In this document: positions 18,182 to 26,096 of the stretch, one piece after another | How positions within the stretch are numbered: the stretch's first letter is position 1 | Layout: every line of letters starts with the position of its first letter | NCBI RefSeq assembly: GCF_023145115.1 | Contig: NZ_JAGLEJ010000040.1 | Span: 1 to 64,000 of the forward strand | Reading direction: 5' to 3' | DNA length: 64,000 nucleotides | Source: Algiphilus sp. | Lineage (GTDB): Bacteria > Pseudomonadota > Gammaproteobacteria > Nevskiales > Nevskiaceae | Made by a program: the position numbers and the translations under genes | The notes under the pieces: generated by a model | What the model was told of the DNA's origin: nothing | The model's input: only the letters and a program-made list of their open reading frames with translations | Database searches by the model: none

Positions 18182-18203
18182 GGCCGGCCAGCGATGGCCG
18201 GCC
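18182..18203. terminator. GC-rich hairpin between convergent genes
   Basis: GGCCGGCC, six-base loop, GGCCGGCC: an 8-base-pair perfect stem in the gap between the acyl-CoA synthetase stop (18157) and the monooxygenase stop (18337). There is no T tract on either side, so intrinsic termination is only possible, not certain. Confidence 0.35.
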
Positions 18204-18336
18204 TCGAGCCCATAGGGCCGGCGACGACAGGTCGCGCGGCAGGCGCCGGTACGCGCAGCGGCTCCGCGGCAGGCGGGTGATCAGCGCGCAGCCGATCGGC
18301 GGATGAACCGGTGCTGCAGGTCCGCGGGCGTGGCCG

Positions 18337-19857
18337 CTATGCGGTCTCCACCGTGGGACGCGAGATCTCGAAGTCCTCCAGCCGCGGCCTCGCCAGCAGC
18401 GCGTTGAACTCGCGCGGGCGGCGCGGCCAGACCTCGGGCAGTCCGTCCTTGCCGATGTACCAGTTCTGGCATCCGGTGACCCACACCGTGCCGTCCATAT
18501 CGTGCCGCAGCTGGTCATAGAAGGCATCGGTGGCGGCCTGGGTGGGTGCCAGGGTGTCAAGCGCACCGCGCCGGTACAGGTCGATGCATTGCATGACGTA
18601 GTCAACCAGGGCTTCGGTGTAGAGAATCACCGAGCCATTGGCCAACGGGCTGTTCGGACCGCCGAGCAGGAAGAAATTGGGGAACTGAGGAATCGCCAGG
18701 CTGTTGTAGGCGTGCGGGCCGCGTTCGTCCCACAGCGAGCTGAGGCTGAGGCCCTGCGCGTTGATGAGCTCGAGCGGGCGCATGTATTCGTGGGTCCTGA
18801 AGCCGGTGGCCAGAACCAGAACATCGAGCGGATGCGTGTGACCGTCGACGGTGACGATGCCCTCTGGCACCACGCGCTCGATCCCCTCGGTGACCAGCTT
18901 CACGTTCGGGCGCTGCATCGCCTCGTAGTACTCCCAGGACATCACGATGCGCTTGCACATCGGCTGATAGTCCGGCGTCAGGCGCCGGCGCAGCTCCGGA
19001 TCGCGCACGCGGCGCAGATTCCAGTGGCAGGCGGCCTCGATCAACCGGCGCTGCGGACCAGGCCGGATCATCGCCCGGGAGAACAGCGCGTCGAACAGCT
19101 CGTCATAGAGGCCGTAGGCCAGGCGCGCCAGCGCGGGAACCTGCGTGACCAGCTCGCGCTCGACCAGCGAGTACTGACGATCCGGCAGCGGAAAGACCCA
19201 TTGGGGGGTACGCTGGAACACGTTCAGCGTGCAGGGCAACCGCGACACCGCGCAGGCGATCTGCACGCCGGTGGAGCCGGTGCCGATCAGGCCGATGCGC
19301 TTGTCCTTGAGGTCGACGCTGTCATCCCAGCGCGCCGAATGGAAGCGGGCGCCGGCGAAGCTGTCGAGGCCGGGAATGTCCGGCTCGCTCGGATGGTGCA
19401 GAAAGCCGCAGGCGGCGATCAGGAACTCCGCGCTGTCCTGCCTGCCGCTGCGCAACTCAAGCTGCCAGCGGCGACCGTCGAAACGGGCCTGCGCGCCCTC
19501 TTCACCAAAGACGATGTGGCGACGCAGATCGTATTTCTCGGCCACGTGCCGCATGTAGTTCTGAATCTCGGGGCCGCGTGCAAAGCGGTGATGCCAGTCG
19601 GGGTTGGGCTCGAAGCTGTAGGTGTAGTAATGCGCCGGTACATCGCAGGCCAGGCCCGGGTAGCGGTTCTCGCGCCAGGTGCCGCCGACATCCTGGCCCT
19701 TCTCGTAGATGGTGAAGTCCTCGATGCCGGCCTTGCGCAGCCGTATGCCGGCGAGCAGACCGGACATGCCGGCGCCGAGGATGATGACCCGCGGCATGCG
19801 TGCGGCGTCATGGTGCTCGCGCGTATGAAGCGCTGCAGCGGATGTCGGGGCGTTCAT
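18337..19857 (-). CDS. Baeyer-Villiger/flavin-containing monooxygenase
   Basis: A 506-residue FAD/NADPH monooxygenase. It has the N-terminal FAD site GAGMSG (28-33), the Baeyer-Villiger fingerprint FAGARFHSARWDD (167-179), and a second Rossmann site GTGSTG (192-197) for NADPH. It would convert a ketone to an ester or lactone. The ATG at 19857 overlaps the stop of the upstream esterase gene (ATGA); an internal ATG at 19797 also exists. Coupling of a Baeyer-Villiger enzyme to an esterase is the known logic of subterminal alkane/ketone degradation, where the esterase cleaves the ester product. Confidence 0.93.
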   Translation of the reverse strand: MNAPTSAAALHTREHHDAARMPRVIILGAGMSGLLAGIRLRKAGIEDFTIYEKGQDVGGTWRENRYPGLACDVPAHYYTYSFEPNPDWHHRFARGPEIQNYMRHVAEKYDLRRHIVFGEEGAQARFDGRRWQLELRSGRQDSAEFLIAACGFLHHPSEPDIPGLDSFAGARFHSARWDDSVDLKDKRIGLIGTGSTGVQIACAVSRLPCTLNVFQRTPQWVFPLPDRQYSLVERELVTQVPALARLAYGLYDELFDALFSRAMIRPGPQRRLIEAACHWNLRRVRDPELRRRLTPDYQPMCKRIVMSWEYYEAMQRPNVKLVTEGIERVVPEGIVTVDGHTHPLDVLVLATGFRTHEYMRPLELINAQGLSLSSLWDERGPHAYNSLAIPQFPNFFLLGGPNSPLANGSVILYTEALVDYVMQCIDLYRRGALDTLAPTQAATDAFYDQLRHDMDGTVWVTGCQNWYIGKDGLPEVWPRRPREFNALLARPRLEDFEISRPTVETA

Positions 19858-20807
19858 GATGCAATCTCCTGCGGAGAAGCTTGCGGTTCTTCGCGCGGCT
19901 GGCTGCGATCCGCGACCGTCGGCTGCTGCGTCAGCGCCTTGCGCAGGAAGCCGCCCAGCCCGGCAATGCTGCTGTCGGCTTCCTGCAACTGGCCGGCGTG
20001 CAGCTGGAAATCGTGCCAGAGGCCGTTCCAGACCTGTCTTTGCACCGGCACCCCCGCTTCACGCAACCGACCCTCCAGGCGCGCGGCATCGCTGAACAGG
20101 ACCTCCTCGCTGCCGACATCGATACACGTCGGCGGCAGACCGCCGAGCTCGGCGAACAGCGGCGAGACCCGTGGATCGGTCAGCGCCGATCCGGCATAGT
20201 GGCGCGCGGCGCAGGCGAGCCAGTCACGGCTGAGCATCGGATCCCGAGTCGCATGGGTGGTCATGCTCAGTCCCGACAGGCTGAGGTCCGCCCAGGGCGA
20301 GATCAGCGCCAGCGCGCGCGGCGCCGGCAGCCCCCTATCGCGGGCAGCGATGGCGGTGGCCAGCGCCAGGCCGCCGCCCGCGGAATCGCCGGCCAGAGCC
20401 ACGGCCGAGTGCGAGCGCGTCAGGGCGGCCCAGGCGTCGACGGCATCGTCGAGCGCCGCCGGTGCGGGATGCTCGGGCGCGAGCCGGTAGTCGACGACGA
20501 AGCATTCGCAGCCTGCGGCCCGTGCCAGATGCGAGACCAATCCCGCATGCGTGGCCGGCGAGCCCAGCACATAGCCGCCACCGTGCAGGTACATCACGGC
20601 CATGCCGCCGGGCGCGGACGCCGGAATCATGCGGCGCGACAGCACGCCGCCCAGGTAGTGCTCGACATCCTGCGTGCCCGCAGCGCGCGGAAAGGCTGTC
20701 GCGGCAAGGGCGATGTAGCTGCGCTGAACCAGCAGCGGCACCCGCGACGAGAACACCGGCCGCAGCCCGAATCGCACACCCTGTCGCATAGCCCTTCGGA
20801 TCAGCAT
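19854..20807 (-). CDS. Alpha/beta hydrolase, HSL-family esterase
   Basis: A 317-residue esterase of the hormone-sensitive-lipase family. It has the oxyanion motif HGGG (75-78), DYRLAPEHP, nucleophile Ser142 in GDSAGG, and the C-terminal His in WHDF. A hydrophobic N-terminus (residues 24-38) may associate with membrane. It is encoded between an SDR and the Baeyer-Villiger monooxygenase, overlapping the latter by 4 bases, so it is the likely hydrolase for the ester made by that enzyme. The SDR could supply the ketone. Confidence 0.93.
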   Translation of the reverse strand: MLIRRAMRQGVRFGLRPVFSSRVPLLVQRSYIALAATAFPRAAGTQDVEHYLGGVLSRRMIPASAPGGMAVMYLHGGGYVLGSPATHAGLVSHLARAAGCECFVVDYRLAPEHPAPAALDDAVDAWAALTRSHSAVALAGDSAGGGLALATAIAARDRGLPAPRALALISPWADLSLSGLSMTTHATRDPMLSRDWLACAARHYAGSALTDPRVSPLFAELGGLPPTCIDVGSEEVLFSDAARLEGRLREAGVPVQRQVWNGLWHDFQLHAGQLQEADSSIAGLGGFLRKALTQQPTVADRSQPREEPQASPQEIAS

Positions 20808-20849
20808 GGCATTCCTCCTCCTCTTGGCACCGCCTGCGCCGCCGACCGA

Positions 20850-21749
20850 TCAGCGGCCGGTGCCGACCTTCATCAGCAGGCCGATCTCGTCCATCGCGTT
20901 CGCCGGCACCTCGAAGGACGAGGTGTCGCGGATCTCGGCGAGATGATCGCGCACGTTCTCGACCGTGAGCTGTGGATTGAAATAACCGGGAATCGCGCCG
21001 ACGAAGATGCGTCCGACACGGCCACCGCCGCAACTGAAGATCTCGCCGCTGGGCTCGCAGGACTCGTGCGCCAGATAGCCCACCACCGGCGTCACCTGCT
21101 CCGGATTGAGCTTCTCCGCCATCGGGCCGAGCAATTCCTCGGTCATGCGCGTGCGCGCGGCCGGGGCGATGACGTTGACCTTGACGTTGGCCTTGGCGCC
21201 TTCGATGGCAGCGGCGCGCGAAAAACCGACGATGCCCATCTTGGCCGCGCCGTAGTTGGTCTGCCCGAAGTTGCCGAACAGGCCGGCCGCCGAGGTCGTA
21301 TTGACCACCCGGCCGTAGCCCTGCTCCAGCATGCGGTTCCAGGCCGCGCGCGTGCACCAGAGGGTGCCGTAGAGATGAACGTCGATGACCGGGCGGATGT
21401 CCGCCTCGGTGGCATTCTTGAAGGCTTTGTCGCGCAGGATGCCGGCATTGTTGACCAGGATGTCGATGCGCCCGAAGGCGTCGATGGCGGTGCCGATCAC
21501 GGCCTGCGCACCCGCCTCGGTCGAGACCGAGTCGTAATTGGCGATGGCTTCGCCGCCGGCCGCACGGATCTCGTCGCAGACCTTCTGTGCGGGCGTCTGC
21601 GAAGCCCCGCTGCCATCGGTGGCGCCGCCAAGATCGTTGACCACGACCTTGGCGCCGCGCGAAGCCAGGAACTGCGCATGGCTGCGCCCCAGCCCTTGCC
21701 CCGCGCCCGTCACCACCGCGACCTTGCCGTCATAGCGCATATCGCTCAT
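20850..21749 (-). CDS. SDR, 17-beta-HSD4-like (3R)-hydroxyacyl-CoA dehydrogenase
   Basis: A 299-residue SDR resembling the dehydrogenase domain of peroxisomal multifunctional enzyme 2 (HSD17B4). Seen: TGAGQGLG cofactor loop, VVVNDLGGATDGSG (typical of this subgroup), NNAGILRD, TSAAGLFGNFGQTNYGAAK with YxxxK. It would oxidise a 3-hydroxyacyl-CoA or a secondary alcohol. A GAGGAG ribosome site precedes the ATG at 21749. It is the first gene of a three-gene minus-strand operon with the esterase and Baeyer-Villiger monooxygenase; the palindrome at 21794 lies 45 bases upstream. Confidence 0.92.
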   Translation of the reverse strand: MSDMRYDGKVAVVTGAGQGLGRSHAQFLASRGAKVVVNDLGGATDGSGASQTPAQKVCDEIRAAGGEAIANYDSVSTEAGAQAVIGTAIDAFGRIDILVNNAGILRDKAFKNATEADIRPVIDVHLYGTLWCTRAAWNRMLEQGYGRVVNTTSAAGLFGNFGQTNYGAAKMGIVGFSRAAAIEGAKANVKVNVIAPAARTRMTEELLGPMAEKLNPEQVTPVVGYLAHESCEPSGEIFSCGGGRVGRIFVGAIPGYFNPQLTVENVRDHLAEIRDTSSFEVPANAMDEIGLLMKVGTGR

Positions 21750-21790
21750 GTAGGTCTCCTCATGTTGCTGTTGTTCAGGTTTGCGTAAAC

Positions 21791-21810
21791 TACCTAACGA
21801 TAGTTCGGTA
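21791..21810. promoter_or_regulatory. Palindromic operator, CTAAC-N4-GTTCG (site 2)
   Basis: TACCTAAC-GATA-GTTCGGTA: an inverted repeat with 7 of 8 arm positions paired, core CTAAC-GATA-GTTCG at 21794-21807. It lies between the minus-strand SDR-esterase-monooxygenase operon and the plus-strand acyl-CoA dehydrogenase remnant, so it could control both directions. It matches the palindrome family at 8756, 32667, 54355 and 59593. Confidence 0.72.
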
Positions 21811-21868
21811 TACTACATCAATTGCCGCGACGCGACCCGGCCCTCCGCTCCATCCGAGGCAAGCAATC

Positions 21869-22190
21869 ATGGTGCTCAACGACGATCAGCGTGTTCTGCG
21901 CGACACCGCCCGATGATGCGCGCGGGAGCGGCTCAAGCCCGACGACCAGAAGCACGAGCGCACCGATCCCTTGGGCCCCATCAAGGTCAGCTACGTGCTG
22001 CGACCGGCCGCACCGCTTGGCCAGACCGTCCGCGACCACGCCCCGCTCGCCAGTGCGGCGGAGTGTCCGCCCCGCGCGATCAGCGGCCAATCCGTCGTCG
22101 CACTGGGCCTCAGGGAACCGCGCGCCAGCTCCAACGCCGGCAGGCGGGCCCTGCGCGCCCGGCGCAAGCCCGCCTTTCAGCGCCGCTGAG
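21869..22190 (+). pseudogene. Acyl-CoA dehydrogenase N-terminal remnant with in-frame stop
   Basis: From ATG 21869 the frame reads MVLNDDQRVLRDTAR, then TGA, then ARERLKPDDQKHERTDPLG: the beginning of an acyl-CoA dehydrogenase (typical MVLNxDQxxLRDTAR-FAxERLKP) with a stop where an acidic or Phe residue is expected. After about 40 residues the similarity fades into unrecognised sequence. The gene is truncated and interrupted. It sits directly downstream of the operator at 21794 and upstream of the HMG-CoA-lyase-like gene, so it was probably once the first gene of that operon. Confidence 0.7.
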
Positions 22191-22209
22191 CCCGAACAGG
22201 AGACCCGCG

Positions 22210-23199
22210 ATGAGCGATTTTCCGAAGTCCGTCGAGTTCCACGAGGAGGGTGTGCGCGAGGGCTTTCAGATGGAGCCGCTCACCTACCCGCGCGAGCGGC
22301 GCATCGCGTTGCTCGATGCGCTGTCCGCCACTGGACTGCGCCAGATCCAGGTCGGCTCGCTGGTCAATCCGCGCAAGGTGCCGCAGATGGCCGACACCCT
22401 CGAGCTGTTCGCCGAGCTCGAGCGCAGGCCCGGGGTCCGCTACACCCTGCTGTGGCTTAACGAGTCCGGCTACCGGAAGGCCCGCGCGGTGGAGGGCGCC
22501 TTCAACCACGCGCCGCTGATGTATTACCTCACCGATGCCTTCGCCCTGCGCAACAACAACCGCACGGCCCTGGACATGCGCGCCGAGCAGGAAGCGTGGC
22601 TGGACCGCTATCTGGCCGATGGCGCAACCGTGCAGAAGGTCTACGTGCTGACCGCCTGGGGCTGCAATCTCGGCGGCCCGGTGGCGCTGGACAGCGTGCT
22701 CGACGCCTTCCGCCACGCCATCGGCCTGTTCCGGGATCGCGGGCTGCCGATTCCTCCGCTCTATCTGGCCGACACCATGGGCTGGGCCAGCCCCGAGGAG
22801 GTCAAGCGCCGCATCGGTGCGGTGCGCGAGCTCGCGCCCGAGGCAAGGATCGGCCTGCACCTGCACGATACCCGCGGCCTGGGCGGAGCCAACGTCTACG
22901 CCGCGCTGTCGATGGGCGTCACGCTGTTCGATGCCTCCGTCGCCGGCCTGGGCGGATGCCCCTTCGCCGGCCACAAGGCGCGCCACACCTCGGGCAACAT
23001 CTGCACCGAGGACATGGTCTTCCTGTGCCACGAGCTGGGCATCGAAACCGGCATCGACCTGGAGGCGCTGATCGAGGCCGCGCGCCTGGCCGAGGACATC
23101 ATCGGCCGGCCACTGATGGGCCGCGTCATGCACAGCGGCGCGCTCAAGGCCTTCCGTCACGGCAAGACCGCCGACAGCGCCTGCGCTTCGGCACCCTGA
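22210..23199 (+). CDS. HMG-CoA lyase-like DRE-TIM protein
   Basis: A 329-residue member of the HMGL/pyruvate carboxyltransferase family, expected to cleave a 3-hydroxy-3-methylglutaryl-CoA-like ester. The active-site start reads EEGVREGFQMEP, with Arg-Glu in place of the usual Arg-Asp. The metal-binding LHLHDTRG and the signature GLGGCPFAGHKARHTSGN (Cys, Asn) are intact. AGGAG lies 7 bases before the ATG at 22210. It is flanked on both sides by acyl-CoA dehydrogenase remnants. With the AtuA-like protein and carboxylase at the left edge, a leucine/isoprenoid-type pathway ending in HMG-CoA-like cleavage is plausible. Confidence 0.9.
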   Translation: MSDFPKSVEFHEEGVREGFQMEPLTYPRERRIALLDALSATGLRQIQVGSLVNPRKVPQMADTLELFAELERRPGVRYTLLWLNESGYRKARAVEGAFNHAPLMYYLTDAFALRNNNRTALDMRAEQEAWLDRYLADGATVQKVYVLTAWGCNLGGPVALDSVLDAFRHAIGLFRDRGLPIPPLYLADTMGWASPEEVKRRIGAVRELAPEARIGLHLHDTRGLGGANVYAALSMGVTLFDASVAGLGGCPFAGHKARHTSGNICTEDMVFLCHELGIETGIDLEALIEAARLAEDIIGRPLMGRVMHSGALKAFRHGKTADSACASAP

Positions 23200-23240
23200 C
23201 CGGCCCCGACCGTTCCGCCGTCCCCTTTCCCCGCACCGTC

Positions 23241-23414
23241 ATGAACGATTCGCCCATTTCGACCATCGACCACACGTGCTTCCGCGAGACGCTGCGCCGC
23301 CTCATGGCCAGCGAGGTGGCGCCGCAGGCCGATGCCTCGCAGGGCCACACGGGATCGCAATCTAGCCCTTCCAGCAGGACTCGAAGAGCCTTCGCGTCGC
23401 CCGCCGCTTCGTGA
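23241..23414 (+). pseudogene. Second acyl-CoA dehydrogenase N-terminal remnant
   Basis: ATG 23241 opens MNDSPISTIDHTCFRETLRRLMASEVAPQADA, which matches the N-terminal helix of acyl-CoA dehydrogenases (FRETxRRFxxxEVAPHADAW). After residue 32 the similarity stops and the frame ends at 23414. The remaining 350 codons of such an enzyme are absent; about 170 bases of unrecognised sequence follow before the next gene. It is different in sequence from the remnant at 21869, so two separate dehydrogenase genes have been lost around the HMG-CoA-lyase-like gene. Confidence 0.65.
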
Positions 23415-23585
23415 AGACCGGATGACCGTCTCGGACACCCATCGCCAACCGCCTTCGGCGGCGTCACTGAGGCAGGCACGGAGGAGATCGCCAGACCGCT
23501 GTGCCCCCGTCCGTCGGCCGTGTGCCCGCGCGGCGCACCGGCCGGCCCGCGAACGTACCCCCCTTCCCTACCGAACATTGCCCAT

Positions 23586-24044
23586 ATGACCGACCACAAC
23601 CGCCCCGAAGCCTGGAACCAGTTCCTCGCCATTGCCCCCTATACCGGCCTACTGGGCATGGAAGCCGTATCGGCCTCCGACAGCGGCTGCGTCATCGCCC
23701 TGCCCTACCGCGACGATCTGGTCGGCGATCCCGACAGCGGTGTGCTGCACGGGGGCGCCATCACCGCGCTCATGGACGTGTGCTTCGGCTTCTCGGTGTA
23801 CTTCCGGACCAGGAAGTTCGTGCCGATGGCCACGCTGGACCTGCGCATCGACTACCTGCGCCCGGCACAGCCGCATCGCAAGGTCTACGCGTCAGCGAAC
23901 TGCTACAAGCTCACCCAGGAGCTGGCCTTCGTCCGCGGCCAGGCCTACGACGACGATGCCGACAACCCCCTCTCCACCAGCGTCGGCATCTTCATGTTCA
24001 CCGCGGGCAAGCCCGCCTTCACCGAAGCGCAGAAGCCCTCATGA
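23586..24044 (+). CDS. PaaI-family thioesterase A
   Basis: A 152-residue hot-dog thioesterase. The key helix reads SGVLHGGAITALMDVCFGF, the canonical HGG...D motif, followed by PMATLDLRIDYLRP. It overlaps the next thioesterase gene by ATGA at 24041-24044. The tandem arrangement suggests a heteromer or two substrate ranges. Start ATG 23586 is chosen because homology starts there; no strong ribosome site is visible. Confidence 0.9.
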   Translation: MTDHNRPEAWNQFLAIAPYTGLLGMEAVSASDSGCVIALPYRDDLVGDPDSGVLHGGAITALMDVCFGFSVYFRTRKFVPMATLDLRIDYLRPAQPHRKVYASANCYKLTQELAFVRGQAYDDDADNPLSTSVGIFMFTAGKPAFTEAQKPS

Positions 24045-24472
24045 ACCTCGCCGACACCCTCACCGATATCCGCAGCCGCGGCGACTGGGCCGCGCTGCCG
24101 CAGACCCTGCCCTTCAGCCGCATGCTGGGCCTGCGCGTGGAGGTACGCGGTGAATCCTTCACCTGCGTGATGCCCTTCGAACAGAAGCTCATCGGCAATC
24201 CGGCCCTGCCGGCCCTGCACGGCGGCGCCATCGGCGGCTACATGGAATGCGCCGGCATTCTGCACCTGTTGTGGGGCGGCGAAGCGCTGGCCGTCCCCAA
24301 GACCATCGACTTCGCCATCGATTACCTGCTTTCCGGGCGCCCGCAGGACACCTACGCCAATGTCTACCCGGTCAAGCTCGGCAAGCGCGTCAGCAATCTG
24401 CGCATCGAGGCCTGGCAGACGGCGCCCGACAAGCCCATCGCGGTCGCCGTGATGAACGTGCTGATGCGCTGA
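24041..24472 (+). CDS. PaaI-family thioesterase B
   Basis: A 143-residue hot-dog protein related to its neighbour, with PALHGGAIGGYMECAG in the catalytic helix (Glu where the partner has Asp) and PKTIDFAIDYLLSG after it. The Asp-to-Glu change and weaker motif may mean a different activity. It is coupled to thioesterase A by the 4-base overlap and followed after 30 bases by the SDR gene. Confidence 0.88.
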   Translation: MNLADTLTDIRSRGDWAALPQTLPFSRMLGLRVEVRGESFTCVMPFEQKLIGNPALPALHGGAIGGYMECAGILHLLWGGEALAVPKTIDFAIDYLLSGRPQDTYANVYPVKLGKRVSNLRIEAWQTAPDKPIAVAVMNVLMR

Positions 24473-24502
24473 CCCCTTCAACGAGCCGTCGAGGAGGCTT
24501 TC

Positions 24503-25363
24503 ATGAAATACCGTTCCATCTATCGTTCCGATCTGTTCGCGGATCAGACCGTGATCGTCACCGGCGGAGGCAGTGGCATCGGTCGCTGCACCGCGCACGA
24601 ACTCGCCAGCCTCGGTGCCAGCGTCGCCATCGTCGGCCGCAAGCCCGAAAAACTGGAGACGGTGCGCGGCGAGATCGAGGCCGCCGGCGGCCGTGTGAGC
24701 TGCCATGCCTGCGACATCCGCGAGGAATCGATGGTGCGCCAGATGATCGCCGAAGTCATCGAGCGCCATGGCGGCATTCACGGCCTGGTCAACAATGCCG
24801 GCGGCCAGTACCCCTCCGCGGTCAGGGACCTGAGCACCAAGGGCTGGGAGGCAGTGATCCGCAACAACCTCACCGGCGGCTTCATCGTCGCGCGCGAAGC
24901 CTACACCCAGTGGATGGAGGCGCACGGCGGCAGCATTGTCAACATCATCGCCGACATCTGGGGCGGAATGCCGACGATGGCGCATACCGGGGCGGCGCGC
25001 GCCGGCATGCTCAATTTCACCGAGACCACCGCCTGCGAGTGGGCGCAGTCCGGTGTGCGGGTCAACGCGGTAGCGCCCGGCTGGATCGCCTCCAGCGGTT
25101 TCGACACCTATGACGAGGCCATGCAGGCCGAGCTGCGGCAGCTCAAGAACAAGGTGCCACTGGGCCGTTACGGCAACGAGGCGGAGGTTTCCGCCGCCAT
25201 CGTGTTTCTGCTGTCGCCGGGCGCCGCCTTCATCAACGGGTCCAGCATCCGGGTGGACGGCGGCGTACCCAACGCCCGCCACACCTGGAAGCCGGTCCCC
25301 ACGAACCGTTCCACGCCCTTCGACGGCTTCCCCCTCGCCACCGTGCCCCGGTGCCTGCAATGA
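24503..25363 (+). CDS. SDR, peroxisomal trans-2-enoyl-CoA reductase (PECR)-like
   Basis: A 286-residue SDR with TGGGSGIG cofactor loop, NNAGGQYPSAV, and a catalytic segment reading HTGAARAGMLNFTET rather than a simple YxxxK. This GAARAG pattern is typical of PECR/2,4-dienoyl-CoA reductase relatives, so reduction of an enoyl- or dienoyl-CoA is likely. GAGGAGG precedes the ATG at 24503. It overlaps the transglutaminase-like gene by ATGA (25360-25363). Confidence 0.9.
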   Translation: MKYRSIYRSDLFADQTVIVTGGGSGIGRCTAHELASLGASVAIVGRKPEKLETVRGEIEAAGGRVSCHACDIREESMVRQMIAEVIERHGGIHGLVNNAGGQYPSAVRDLSTKGWEAVIRNNLTGGFIVAREAYTQWMEAHGGSIVNIIADIWGGMPTMAHTGAARAGMLNFTETTACEWAQSGVRVNAVAPGWIASSGFDTYDEAMQAELRQLKNKVPLGRYGNEAEVSAAIVFLLSPGAAFINGSSIRVDGGVPNARHTWKPVPTNRSTPFDGFPLATVPRCLQ

Positions 25364-26094
25364 GCCAGGCCGACCGGACCATGGAGCAGGCCGACCCTCT
25401 CGCGGCCTGCCTGGCGCCCAGCCCGCATGTCGAGGCCGATCATCCGGGCATCCGCGATCTGGCCGCGGGTGTGACCGAGGGCCTGAGCGATGCCCGCGAG
25501 CGCGCCGTGGCGCTGTACTACGCGGTGCGCGACGGTTTCCGCTACGACCCCTACACCATTGAAATGTCCGGGCGCTGCTTCAAGGCCAGCGAGGTCTTCG
25601 AAGCCGGCGCCGGCTTCTGCATCGGCAAGGCCACACTACTCGCCGCCGTCTCCCGCGCCGCCGGCATACCGGCGCGCCTGCGCTTCGCCGACGTGCGCAA
25701 CCATCTCACCAGCCCGCGCCTGCGCGCAATGATGGGTACGGACGAGTTCGTCTACCACGGCTATACCGAGCTGTGGGTTGAGCAGCGCTGGCGCAAGTGC
25801 ACGCCGGCGTTCAACAGAAGCCTGTGCGACAAGGCCGGCATCCACGCCCTGGAGTTCGACGGCATCGAGGACTCGGTGTTTCATCCCATCGACCGCTCCG
25901 GCCGCCAGCACATGGAGTACCTGCGCGATCGCGGCAGCCATGTCGACGTGCCGGTAGAGGACATCTTCCGCGTCTGGGCCGAGGTCTATCCCGGCATGTC
26001 GGGCTGGGCCGGGCAAGCCCCCAGCGGAGACTTCGAACGGGAGGCGGCCGCCCCCGAGCCGACTCGTGAGCCGGACGACAACCTGAGGAACTGA
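25360..26094 (+). CDS. Transglutaminase-like (papain-fold) protein
   Basis: A 244-residue cytoplasmic protein of the transglutaminase-like superfamily. The catalytic Cys87 lies in EAGAGFCIGKATLLAAVSRA, followed by AGIPARLRF, and His133 in FVYHGYTELWVE. The third position is in TPAFN (Asn instead of the usual Asp). No signal peptide is seen. It is embedded between SDR and acyl-CoA synthetase genes through a 4-base overlap and a 2-base gap, so it belongs to the catabolic operon, though no role in CoA metabolism is established. Hydrolysis of an amide or ester is a guess. Confidence 0.85.
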   Translation: MSQADRTMEQADPLAACLAPSPHVEADHPGIRDLAAGVTEGLSDARERAVALYYAVRDGFRYDPYTIEMSGRCFKASEVFEAGAGFCIGKATLLAAVSRAAGIPARLRFADVRNHLTSPRLRAMMGTDEFVYHGYTELWVEQRWRKCTPAFNRSLCDKAGIHALEFDGIEDSVFHPIDRSGRQHMEYLRDRGSHVDVPVEDIFRVWAEVYPGMSGWAGQAPSGDFEREAAAPEPTREPDDNLRN

Positions 26095-26096
26095 CG

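Noticed and set aside
24503..25363. Missing YxxxK in the SDR as a sign of inactivation
   Set aside because: The GAARAG segment is the normal form in PECR-like reductases, so this is not a lesion.
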